Source: Fidelibacterota bacterium (GTDB taxonomy: Bacteria > Fidelibacterota > Fidelibacteria > Fidelibacterales > Fidelibacteraceae). From it: DNA of 11,001 bases. Below the pieces are notes generated by a model, which did no database searches, was not told where the DNA came from, and saw only the letters and a program-made list of their open reading frames with translations. A program made the position numbers and the translations under genes. Within the stretch, counting starts at the first letter, position 1. Every line of letters starts with the position of its first letter. The stretch spans positions 17,879 through 28,879 of the forward strand of contig JAOZRH010000007.1 in the NCBI GenBank assembly GCA_029931905.1, in the 5' to 3' direction. Shown one piece after another: positions 1 through 6,812 of the stretch.

Positions 1-759
1 GTAAATGCAATGTCATCTTTAACAGATTTTTTAGTATCTAATGAATATAGTTGGGGAAATGCCTTATCTGAATGGGGAATTTCACATATACATACAGGAA
101 TTGATAATTTTCCAAAAAAATCGCTTTTCCCAGATGCAGAAATTTTCACATCATTAAAATTTTCAAATAATATTAATAATTATCATTTTTTTGATGATAA
201 TCAAACAATGAATATTCAAATGATAAATAATAAATATTCAAACAACTTTTACAAGATTGCAGATATAAATGTAGAACAAATTAGCATAAATTTTGAATCA
301 AATGATAATTATCAAATTTATGCAATATTATTCGATGGGAATATTACAAATAGATATAGTATAACTTCAAATCCAATAAAAATACCTATCACCTCCTCTT
401 CAGCAAATATATTTTTATCAATTGGTAGCCAAGACACTGTAAAAGGCAATTTAATAGTTGAAAAATCTGTCACAGAAATTTCATCAATTTATCCAAATCC
501 AGTTTCAATTGATGATAAAATAAATTTTGAATATTCATTATCAAAAACTTACGACTCGGGTAAAATAAATTTCTATAACATTCTTGGACAAAAAACAAAT
601 TCTATTAAAGTAAAAACTAATAATCTTATTGAAGGCAATCACAAAATTTCTATATCACCACAAAATATTACTAAATCTGAAACACCAAGTGGTATATATT
701 TTTTACAACTACAATTGCCTGATAAAATATTTATAAAAAAATTCACATTTATAAAATAA
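1..759 (+). CDS. Secreted T9SS-tailed protein, C-terminal part (5' end outside window)
   Basis: The reading frame is open to the left edge (three sense codons precede the ATG at 10), so this is most likely the end of a longer gene and that ATG is internal. Counting from it, residues about 158-249 form a type IX secretion type A sorting domain: a YPNP motif at 161-164, a beta-rich segment with FYNILGQK near 188-195, SGIYFLQL at 227-234 and a basic last strand ending at the C-terminus. Such domains send cargo across the outer membrane and are removed or anchored there. Before it, a segment rich in Asn, Ser and Ile (about 60-150) looks like a beta-sandwich. The first 50 residues (EWGISHIHTG, then FPDAEIF) resemble the region after the catalytic domain in M6-like/MXAN_6640 putative metalloproteases, but this is a weak impression and no catalytic motif is in view. 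The cargo function is unknown; the T9SS tail is secure. Confidence 0.82.
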   Translation, partial: VNAMSSLTDFLVSNEYSWGNALSEWGISHIHTGIDNFPKKSLFPDAEIFTSLKFSNNINNYHFFDDNQTMNIQMINNKYSNNFYKIADINVEQISINFESNDNYQIYAILFDGNITNRYSITSNPIKIPITSSSANIFLSIGSQDTVKGNLIVEKSVTEISSIYPNPVSIDDKINFEYSLSKTYDSGKINFYNILGQKTNSIKVKTNNLIEGNHKISISPQNITKSETPSGIYFLQLQLPDKIFIKKFTFIK

Positions 760-767
760 ATCTTTTA

Positions 768-1373
768 ATGAAATATTACACAATCAAAAATACAGAACAA
801 TCATTTAAATTCATTGAAAAAGGTAGTAAATTTATTGGTAATGTATTCCATGTTAATAACATCGATGAAATTGAAAAATCTTTAGTGAATATTAGAAAAG
901 AACATCATTCAGCAAATCACAACTGTTATGCATATCGACTTGGAATAAATAACGATGAAAAATTTCGATACAATGATGACGGTGAACCAAGTGGATCAGC
1001 TGGGAAACCAATTTACAATGAATTTATAAAACAAGATATTTCTGATATATTATTAATTGTAACAAGATATTTTGGTGGGAAAAAATTAGGAATAGGCGGA
1101 TTAATTAAAGCATATGGATATTGTGCTGAACAGACACTTGCACTTTGTAAAAAAAGGGAAATAATTTTCGGTCAAAAAATTAAATTCAAATGTTCATATA
1201 CTGAGCATCCATTATTACTCAAAGAATTCAACAAAATCAAAATAATAAAATTAACGCAAGATTTTAAAAAAGATATTTCAATAATACTTGAAGTTGAATT
1301 TAAAGATAAATCAAAAATAATCGAAAATATAAAAAATACTACAAGTGGAAATGTTTGTGGAGAATATATTTAA
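768..1373 (+). CDS. yigZ: IMPACT/YigZ family protein (UPF0029 + DUF1949)
   Basis: This 201-residue protein has the full two-domain layout of the YigZ/IMPACT family. The N-terminal UPF0029 domain (about 15-125) carries the signature NDDGEPSGSAGKPI at 69-82 and VTRYFGGKKLGIGGL at 98-112. A smaller ferredoxin-like DUF1949 domain fills about 135-201. The length is normal for the bacterial family. Eukaryotic IMPACT regulates the kinase GCN2; the bacterial role is poorly defined, with nucleic-acid or translation-factor binding suggested from structure. It starts 8 bases after the stop of the T9SS-tailed gene, without a clear Shine-Dalgarno sequence, so it may be carried on that transcript. The family call is firm; the cellular role is unknown. 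Confidence 0.93.
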   Translation: MKYYTIKNTEQSFKFIEKGSKFIGNVFHVNNIDEIEKSLVNIRKEHHSANHNCYAYRLGINNDEKFRYNDDGEPSGSAGKPIYNEFIKQDISDILLIVTRYFGGKKLGIGGLIKAYGYCAEQTLALCKKREIIFGQKIKFKCSYTEHPLLLKEFNKIKIIKLTQDFKKDISIILEVEFKDKSKIIENIKNTTSGNVCGEYI

Positions 1374-1498
1374 ATTTTTCTCTCACCATCAGATTTTAAT
1401 TTAATATAAATTGATGATATACAAAATTTATTCTGTGAAATGAAATAAAATATCATTATATTGTTGTAAGAAAAAATAAAAAACAATTAGGAGTGAAA
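1374..1498 (+). promoter_or_regulatory. Probable promoter-bearing gap upstream of yebC
   Basis: This 125-base stretch between yigZ and yebC is the longest non-coding segment in the window and precedes the compact yebC-ruvC-ruvA cluster, so a promoter is expected here. It is almost wholly A/T. I see no convincing sigma-70 -35/-10 pair and no clean match to the Bacteroidota TAnnTTTG element. The only clear signal is the ribosome binding site at its end. The assignment rests on position, not on a motif. Confidence 0.3.
1489..1493 (+). promoter_or_regulatory. Shine-Dalgarno AGGAG for yebC
   Basis: AGGAG lies 5 bases before the ATG at 1499. It decides the start: the in-frame GTG at 1493 overlaps the Shine-Dalgarno itself and would add two residues (MK) before the conserved MAGHSKWANIKH start of the family. 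This is the clearest Shine-Dalgarno in a window where most genes have weak ones. Confidence 0.75.
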
Positions 1499-2257
1499 AT
1501 GGCTGGACATTCTAAATGGGCAAATATAAAGCATAAAAAAGCAGCAACTGATGCAAAACGAGGTAAAATATTCACAAAAATATTAAAAGAAATAACCGTC
1601 GCTGCCAGAGTTGGTGGTGGTGATCAAGATGCAAATCCACGACTTAGAACAGCCGTTGACAATGCAAAATCAAATAATATTCCACTCGATACAGTTACTC
1701 GGGCAATAAAAAAAGGAACTGGAGAATTGGAAGGAGTTCATTATGATGAATATACATACGAAGGTTATGGTCCGCACGGAATTGCATTAATATTAGAAAT
1801 AATGACAGATAATAAACAGAGAACAGTTGCAGAAATTAGACATATTTTAACAAAATTCGGTGGAAATCTTGGTGAGGATGGTTCTGTTGCTTGGAATTTT
1901 AGTCAAAAAGGAAAAATATTAATTTCAAATATAAATGTAGATGAAGATAATTTAATGATGGATGCATTAGATGCAGGGGCTGATGATATACTTCAAGAAA
2001 GTGATTATTTTGAAGTTATCACATCTGTTAAAGAATTTAATACTGTAAAAGATATTTTAAAATCAAAAGAATATCCAATAGAAACGGCAAATATTGAAAT
2101 GATACCGGGAACAACAGTAAAATTAAATTACGATGAAGCAGAAAAATTCACCAAACTTTATGAATATTTAGACGATCATGATGATATACAAAAAGTTTGG
2201 GATAATTCAGAGATTAGCGAAGAAATATTAGAAAAATTACAAAACGATTTAAATTGA
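1499..2257 (+). CDS. yebC: YebC/PmpR family DNA-binding regulator / translation factor
   Basis: The 252-residue product begins with the hallmark MAGHSKWANIKHKKAATDAK and continues with KIFTKILKEI (23-32), NPRLRTAVDNAK (46-57), the EGYGPHGIAL segment (88-97) and GGNLGEDGSVAW (121-132), the typical three-domain YebC fold. Family members were described as transcriptional regulators (PmpR in Pseudomonas). More recent work links YebC-type proteins to ribosome function and proline-rich stretches, and the human homologue TACO1 acts in mitochondrial translation. About 15 residues after the usual end (NSEISEEILEKLQNDLN) form a short charged tail. ATG 1499 is preferred over the upstream GTG because of family alignment and the AGGAG. 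The gene leads a cluster with ruvC and ruvA, a neighbourhood seen in many bacteria. The family is certain; its target here is not. Confidence 0.96.
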   Translation: MAGHSKWANIKHKKAATDAKRGKIFTKILKEITVAARVGGGDQDANPRLRTAVDNAKSNNIPLDTVTRAIKKGTGELEGVHYDEYTYEGYGPHGIALILEIMTDNKQRTVAEIRHILTKFGGNLGEDGSVAWNFSQKGKILISNINVDEDNLMMDALDAGADDILQESDYFEVITSVKEFNTVKDILKSKEYPIETANIEMIPGTTVKLNYDEAEKFTKLYEYLDDHDDIQKVWDNSEISEEILEKLQNDLN

Positions 2258-2742
2258 AAATCCTTGGTGTAGATCCCGGACTAAATACTACGGGATATGG
2301 AATAATAAAAACAAATAAACAACACATTGATTTGGTTACAGCTGGAACAATTACAACAAAAACGACACAAACCTTTCCAAAAAGATTAGAAATTCTTTAT
2401 TCAAATATGTCCGATGTTATTGAAGAATATTCACCTGACATTTTCGCGATTGAAGAAACATTTGTTAATATCAATGCAAGATCATCGCTTATGCTTGGTC
2501 ATGCTCGTGGGGTTTTAATATTATCCGCTCAAATTTTAGAAGTTCCAATTTATGAATATGCTACTCGTCTAATAAAAAAATCAATAACAGGTAATGGTGC
2601 GGCTTCGAAAGAACAGGTAAAATATATGGTTAAAAATCTTCTAAACACAAAAACACTACCAAAATCTTTGGATATTACAGATGCACTCGCCACAGCAATT
2701 ACTTTTTTCAATCAGCATAAATTTAATCAACTAATACAATAA
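2254..2742 (+). CDS. ruvC: Crossover junction endodeoxyribonuclease RuvC
   Basis: RuvC is the dimeric Holliday-junction resolvase that cuts symmetric strands after RuvAB branch migration. The 162-residue protein is standard length. The RNase H-like catalytic acidic residues are all present: D7 in MKILGVDPG, E67 in FAIEETF, and D140 and D143 in LDITDALATAIT. The conserved LGHARGV (81-87) and the basic segment ARSSLMLG are also there. The start is TTG: its bases overlap the yebC stop as TTGA, and the next methionine would remove the catalytic D7, so TTG is required. No Shine-Dalgarno is visible inside the end of yebC, which suggests translational coupling to yebC. ruvA follows after 24 bases. 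Confidence 0.97.
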   Translation: MKILGVDPGLNTTGYGIIKTNKQHIDLVTAGTITTKTTQTFPKRLEILYSNMSDVIEEYSPDIFAIEETFVNINARSSLMLGHARGVLILSAQILEVPIYEYATRLIKKSITGNGAASKEQVKYMVKNLLNTKTLPKSLDITDALATAITFFNQHKFNQLIQ

Positions 2743-2766
2743 TTATCAACAATATAAGGTAAAAAA

Positions 2767-3372
2767 ATGATTTATAGTATTACAGGCGAATTAATTAAAA
2801 AATTTGAAAATATAGTCATAATTCAACAAGGTGGAATAGGAATGGAAATAATAATTTCTCGATCTACTTATGAGGAATTACCAAATCCCGGAGATGAATG
2901 TTTTTTATACACTTATTTACATGTACGAGAAGATATATTGATGTTATATGGATTTGCAAACATACCTGAAAAAGAATTGTTTCTAAAATTAATTGGAATT
3001 TCTGGAATAGGTCCAAAAAATACAATAAACATTTTATCTGGTGTATCTGTAAATGACTTCAAAAAATTTATAATTAATAAAGATACAAAATCTTTAAAAA
3101 AACTTCCCGGAATTGGTGAAAAAACTGCTAATAGAATAATTCTTGAATTAAAAGATAAATTTTCCGCAGATGAATTGTCAGGATTAACAAATACAATTAA
3201 TACATCTGAAAAAAACAAATCACTTTTTAGAGAATCTACTATGGCTCTAGAATCATTAGGATTTAAAAGAACTCATATTCAAGAACTTGTAAATAAATTA
3301 ATCCAAGAAAACCCAAAAATAACTATTGAACACATTGTAAAAATTGCATTAAAAGAATTATCTAATTTTTAA
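2767..3372 (+). CDS. ruvA: Holliday junction branch migration protein RuvA
   Basis: RuvA binds the four-way junction as a tetramer and loads the RuvB motor. The 201-residue product shows the three expected domains. The N-terminal OB fold (about 1-63) includes the acidic pin residues E55 and D56 in HVRED. Two helix-hairpin-helix motifs in domain II lie at LIGISGIGPK (75-84) and LKKLPGIGEKTANRI (110-124). The C-terminal RuvB-contacting domain III lies at about 153-201, after a short flexible linker. AAGG lies 7 bases before the ATG. The gene follows ruvC by 24 bases and is very likely on the same transcript. RuvB, the necessary partner, is not encoded in the window and must lie elsewhere. The next gene, mutL, converges on this one 31 bases away. 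Confidence 0.97.
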   Translation: MIYSITGELIKKFENIVIIQQGGIGMEIIISRSTYEELPNPGDECFLYTYLHVREDILMLYGFANIPEKELFLKLIGISGIGPKNTINILSGVSVNDFKKFIINKDTKSLKKLPGIGEKTANRIILELKDKFSADELSGLTNTINTSEKNKSLFRESTMALESLGFKRTHIQELVNKLIQENPKITIEHIVKIALKELSNF

Positions 3373-3403
3373 ATATACTTAATATTTATAATTTGAATTA
3401 ATT

Positions 3404-5257
3404 CTATTTTCTTTCAAATCTCTTGTCCAATTCATCTAATGATAAATTAACTATTATCGGTCTTCCATGAGGACAAAAATATGGATTTCCAGTTTGAAAT
3501 AATTCATCTATTAATCGTTGCATTTCATCTATCTCTAATTTTTCACCTGCTTTGATTGCTGCTTTACAAGAATATGAAGCCGCAATTTTATAAGTAATAG
3601 GATTATTTACCTTATTATTTTTTTTATAATCATCAAGTATTTCTAATATAATATTTCGTTCTCTCAATTTTTGAATATTTGATGGAACAGCTTCAAGAAT
3701 AATAGTATTTTTCCCAAATTCTCTCATTGAAAAACCTAACTTCTGCAAAGATGGTAAAATATCTAATAACATTGAAAAATCATCCGGTTTCAATTCCAAT
3801 GAAATTGGAAATAACAACTGTTGTCCACTTCGATTTAGTTTATTATTAAACGATTTCAACGCTTGTTCAAATAAAATTCTTTCGTGTGCAACATGCTGAT
3901 CTATAATAATTAAACCACTGGAAATTTGTGCCATAATATATTTATTGTGAATTTGCCATATATTGGAATACGGAGTATTTTCTTGAGCATCTTTCATACC
4001 ATCTAAACTTGATATAAAACGATTTACCCTATCATCAAATGAAAATTCTTCATTACTGGATTTATTTTCAAATGATTCATCTTCAACTATTTGTTTATTT
4101 GGTTTCATTTGTAAAGATAATTGTGAATTTAATTCTTTTTCACTTAACGGTTTATTTCTCTGAAAGTTAGAATTATTATTAAACGAATTATTTAATTGCC
4201 CACCACTTGGTGAATATTTTGCACTTTGAAAATCATTTGGATTATATTTTGACATTTGAGGAATCATTTGAGTAATTTTCCCAAGTTTTGAAGATACACT
4301 ATTTTTTATAAATTGATAAATATTCCATTCATTTTGGAACTTTATTTCTGTCTTTGAAGGATGAACATTTACATCAATTTCTTCAGGATTTAAGTCTAAT
4401 TTTAACACAAAAAATGGGAATTCTCCCCTTTCAATTAAACTACTATATGCAGAATATACAGCACTATTCATCATTCTATCAACAACCAACCGATTATTAA
4501 CAAATAAATATTGCTCAGCACTTTTTTTCCTAACCAAATCCAAATTTCCAACAAATCCATTTAATGAAATCCCATCTTGAGAATTTTCAATTTGAATCAA
4601 TTTATCAGAATAATTTTTTGTAAACAATTCCCCAATTCTATCCTTTAAATTTCCCTTATCTAAATTAAAAATTTCAGATTCATTTGAATAAAATTGTATT
4701 TTCACCTCAGGATATCCCAATGCAAATTTTCTAATTATCTCGACAATATAACGAAATTCTGTATTAGCAGATTTTAGAAATTTTCTCCTTGCTGGTGTAT
4801 TAAAAAACAACTTCCGAACAAAAATACTAGTTCCATTTCTCATTGGTATCGGCTCTATAGAATTCATTACGCCACCTTTGACAATCAACTGCCTACCCTC
4901 TTGTAAACCTTCTTGACACGATCTTGCTTCCACCATTGCAACAGAAGCAATACTTGGTAATGCTTCACCTCTAAATCCCAATGTTTGTATTTTTTCTAAA
5001 TCACTCAATTCAAATATTTTGCTTGTAGCATGTGGTTCAAATGCTAAAAGTAAATCATCTTCACTCATTCCTTCGCCATTATCAACTATTTGAATGAGAT
5101 CTTTTCCGCCATTTTTAATGTAAATTATAATTTCATCAGCACCAGAATCAATACTGTTCTCAACCAACTCCTTAACTACAGAAGCAGGTCTTTGAACTAC
5201 TTCACCAGCTGCAATTTTATTTGCTAAATTTTCAGGTAAAATTTTAATTTTTTGCAT
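3404..5257 (-). CDS. mutL: DNA mismatch repair protein MutL (endonuclease type)
   Basis: MutL couples mismatch recognition by MutS to strand incision and excision. The 617-residue protein has an N-terminal GHKL ATPase: catalytic E30 and Mg-binding N34 in VVKELVEN, DNGEGM (59-64), ATSKI (77-81) and GFRGEAL (94-100), followed by the S5-like transducer to about 325. A low-complexity Asn/Ser/Gln linker covers about 330-430. The C-terminal domain carries the nuclease metal motif DQHA(X)2E(X)4E as D453-Q-H-V, E459 and E464, plus SCKAAIKAG (C564) and CPHGRP (595-600). QQLLFP at 479-484 matches the sliding-clamp-binding motif. It is therefore the nicking type found in bacteria without MutH. Ala-to-Val in DQHA is a mild change. 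It is the last gene of the minus-strand block, 41 bases after rng; mutS is not in the window. Confidence 0.97.
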   Translation of the reverse strand: MQKIKILPENLANKIAAGEVVQRPASVVKELVENSIDSGADEIIIYIKNGGKDLIQIVDNGEGMSEDDLLLAFEPHATSKIFELSDLEKIQTLGFRGEALPSIASVAMVEARSCQEGLQEGRQLIVKGGVMNSIEPIPMRNGTSIFVRKLFFNTPARRKFLKSANTEFRYIVEIIRKFALGYPEVKIQFYSNESEIFNLDKGNLKDRIGELFTKNYSDKLIQIENSQDGISLNGFVGNLDLVRKKSAEQYLFVNNRLVVDRMMNSAVYSAYSSLIERGEFPFFVLKLDLNPEEIDVNVHPSKTEIKFQNEWNIYQFIKNSVSSKLGKITQMIPQMSKYNPNDFQSAKYSPSGGQLNNSFNNNSNFQRNKPLSEKELNSQLSLQMKPNKQIVEDESFENKSSNEEFSFDDRVNRFISSLDGMKDAQENTPYSNIWQIHNKYIMAQISSGLIIIDQHVAHERILFEQALKSFNNKLNRSGQQLLFPISLELKPDDFSMLLDILPSLQKLGFSMREFGKNTIILEAVPSNIQKLRERNIILEILDDYKKNNKVNNPITYKIAASYSCKAAIKAGEKLEIDEMQRLIDELFQTGNPYFCPHGRPIIVNLSLDELDKRFERK

Positions 5258-5298
5258 TTTTCGTATTCCAAATCTACTATATTTATCTATTATTATTC

Positions 5299-6807
5299 TT
5301 AATATTTTTCAGTAATTTCATCACTGTTTTTTTTCATAAAAACTTTAAATTCACCAATATTTACATCCATATCTTCAATAAAAGTTATTTTTAATAAATG
5401 TTTCCACTGTATTTTTCTAAATAATTTTCTATATTTCTCATCAATATATTCCATTAAATTTGGATGAACATGAATATAAATTCTCTTTGCTTTATTATGT
5501 AATTTGAATCTTTTAACCCACATTTCAATTTTAGAAACCATACTCTGTTTTGATGGAATCCGTCCATTACCACTACAAACAGGACAGACATCACTCATAC
5601 TAAAAATAAGTGAATTTCTAATTCTCTGACGAGTCATTTCTAATAATCCAAATTTTGATAACTTTGCAGTTGATGTAACAGCTCTATCTTTCTTTAATTC
5701 ATTTTTAAACTCAGTTTCCAACTTTGTTTTATTTGAATTTTTTATCAAATCAATAAAATCAATTACAATTAATCCACCATTATTTCTCAATCTTAATTGT
5801 CTAGCAATTTCTGTCGCCGCCAACAAATTCACTTTCAATATGTTATCTTCTTTGTTTTGTTTTCCAACAAATTTTCCACTATTCACATCAATTGATAATA
5901 ATGCTTCTGTTTGTTCAACAATTAAATAACTACTATTTTTAAACCACACTTTTCTTCTTAAAAATTTTTCAATCTGTTTCGATATCCCATATTCTCCAAA
6001 TAAAGATCCACTTTTATGATAAAATATTCTACCTAATAAATTTTCATCTATATCACTAACATAAGATTTAATGTCCTTATATTTCTTTTTATCATCAATT
6101 ATAACCCTATCTACATCCGAATTAAATAAATCACGAATAATCGACGAAGATGTTCCCATTTCTTTATGAACTATTTGTGGTAATTTTGTACTCTTCACTT
6201 TTTTTTCTATCTGTTTCCAATTAGCTAATAATTTTTTAACATCTTCTTTAATATATTCAATTTCTTTATCTTCAGCTTCTGTGCGAATTATTAGTCCAAA
6301 ACCTTCAGGAATTAACTCTTCTGCCATTTTTTTTAATAATTCTCTTTTTTTCCTATTCTTGATTTTTTTTGATATACCAATATTTTTTGAAAATGGTACT
6401 AATACAGAAAATCTTCCAGCTAATGAAATATCAGTAGTAACTCCAGAACCTTTACTAAAATATGGTTCCTTACTTACTTGTACTAAAATAAAATTCCCTT
6501 CTTTTAAATCCTTAGAAGAATGAATTGGTGGTTCGATTGTCGGAGAATTTACACCTGTATTATTTTTTGATATTCTGTTTTTTTTTGTAATTTGTGAAAA
6601 TGGTAAAAATGCATTTTGTTTCTCACCAATTTCTATAAATGCCGCCCCAATTCCATCTATTACCTTTTCAATTCTTCCATAATATATATTTGCAATCATC
6701 CGATTTTTTTCTGGAGTTTCTAAATATAACTCAACTAATTGTTTATCTTCTAATATTGCAATTTTACTTTCTAGTGATGTTTCACTAATAAAAATTTCTT
6801 TTTCCAT
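5299..6807 (-). CDS. rng: Ribonuclease E/G family endoribonuclease (RNase G type)
   Basis: This enzyme cleaves single-stranded AU-rich RNA, typically in rRNA maturation and mRNA decay. The 502-residue length matches RNase G; the long C-terminal degradosome scaffold of RNase E is missing. An S1 RNA-binding domain covers about 35-130 (NIYYGRIEKVIDGIGAAFIEIG), with a Ser/Asn/Pro-rich insertion at about 75-100. R175 and T176 in GLIIRTEAED match the 5' monophosphate sensor. Catalytic metal ligands are D307 in SIDVNSGKF and D350 in GLIVID. C408-P-V-C411 in CPVCSGNGR is the zinc-link that joins subunits. The gene starts 5 bases after the upstream radical SAM gene, a pairing seen in many bacteria, often followed there by ribosomal protein L21/L27 genes; here mutL follows instead. 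Confidence 0.95.
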   Translation of the reverse strand: MEKEIFISETSLESKIAILEDKQLVELYLETPEKNRMIANIYYGRIEKVIDGIGAAFIEIGEKQNAFLPFSQITKKNRISKNNTGVNSPTIEPPIHSSKDLKEGNFILVQVSKEPYFSKGSGVTTDISLAGRFSVLVPFSKNIGISKKIKNRKKRELLKKMAEELIPEGFGLIIRTEAEDKEIEYIKEDVKKLLANWKQIEKKVKSTKLPQIVHKEMGTSSSIIRDLFNSDVDRVIIDDKKKYKDIKSYVSDIDENLLGRIFYHKSGSLFGEYGISKQIEKFLRRKVWFKNSSYLIVEQTEALLSIDVNSGKFVGKQNKEDNILKVNLLAATEIARQLRLRNNGGLIVIDFIDLIKNSNKTKLETEFKNELKKDRAVTSTAKLSKFGLLEMTRQRIRNSLIFSMSDVCPVCSGNGRIPSKQSMVSKIEMWVKRFKLHNKAKRIYIHVHPNLMEYIDEKYRKLFRKIQWKHLLKITFIEDMDVNIGEFKVFMKKNSDEITEKY

Positions 6808-6812
6808 TTATT

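Noticed and set aside
1414..1456. Inverted repeat ATGATAT / ATATCAT in the yebC upstream gap.
   Set aside because: Only 7 A/T-rich pairs with a 29-base loop; expected by chance in DNA this AT-rich.
1493..1498. Upstream GTG as the start of yebC.
   Set aside because: It overlaps the AGGAG Shine-Dalgarno and adds two residues before the conserved MAGHSKW start; ATG 1499 is better.
2913..3218. Minus-strand open frame of 101 codons inside ruvA.
   Set aside because: Fully antisense to a well-conserved gene, with no recognisable motif; a shadow frame.
3373..3403. Possible bidirectional terminator between ruvA and mutL, including the palindrome GAATTAATTC (3395-3404).
   Set aside because: The palindrome has no loop and very low G+C, and the gap has no stable GC stem followed by a T-run; not supportable as a terminator.
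6281..6523. Plus-strand open frame of 80 codons inside rng.
   Set aside because: Antisense to the conserved RNase G frame; Phe/Ile/Ser-rich composition is that of reverse-read Lys/Glu/Asn codons.
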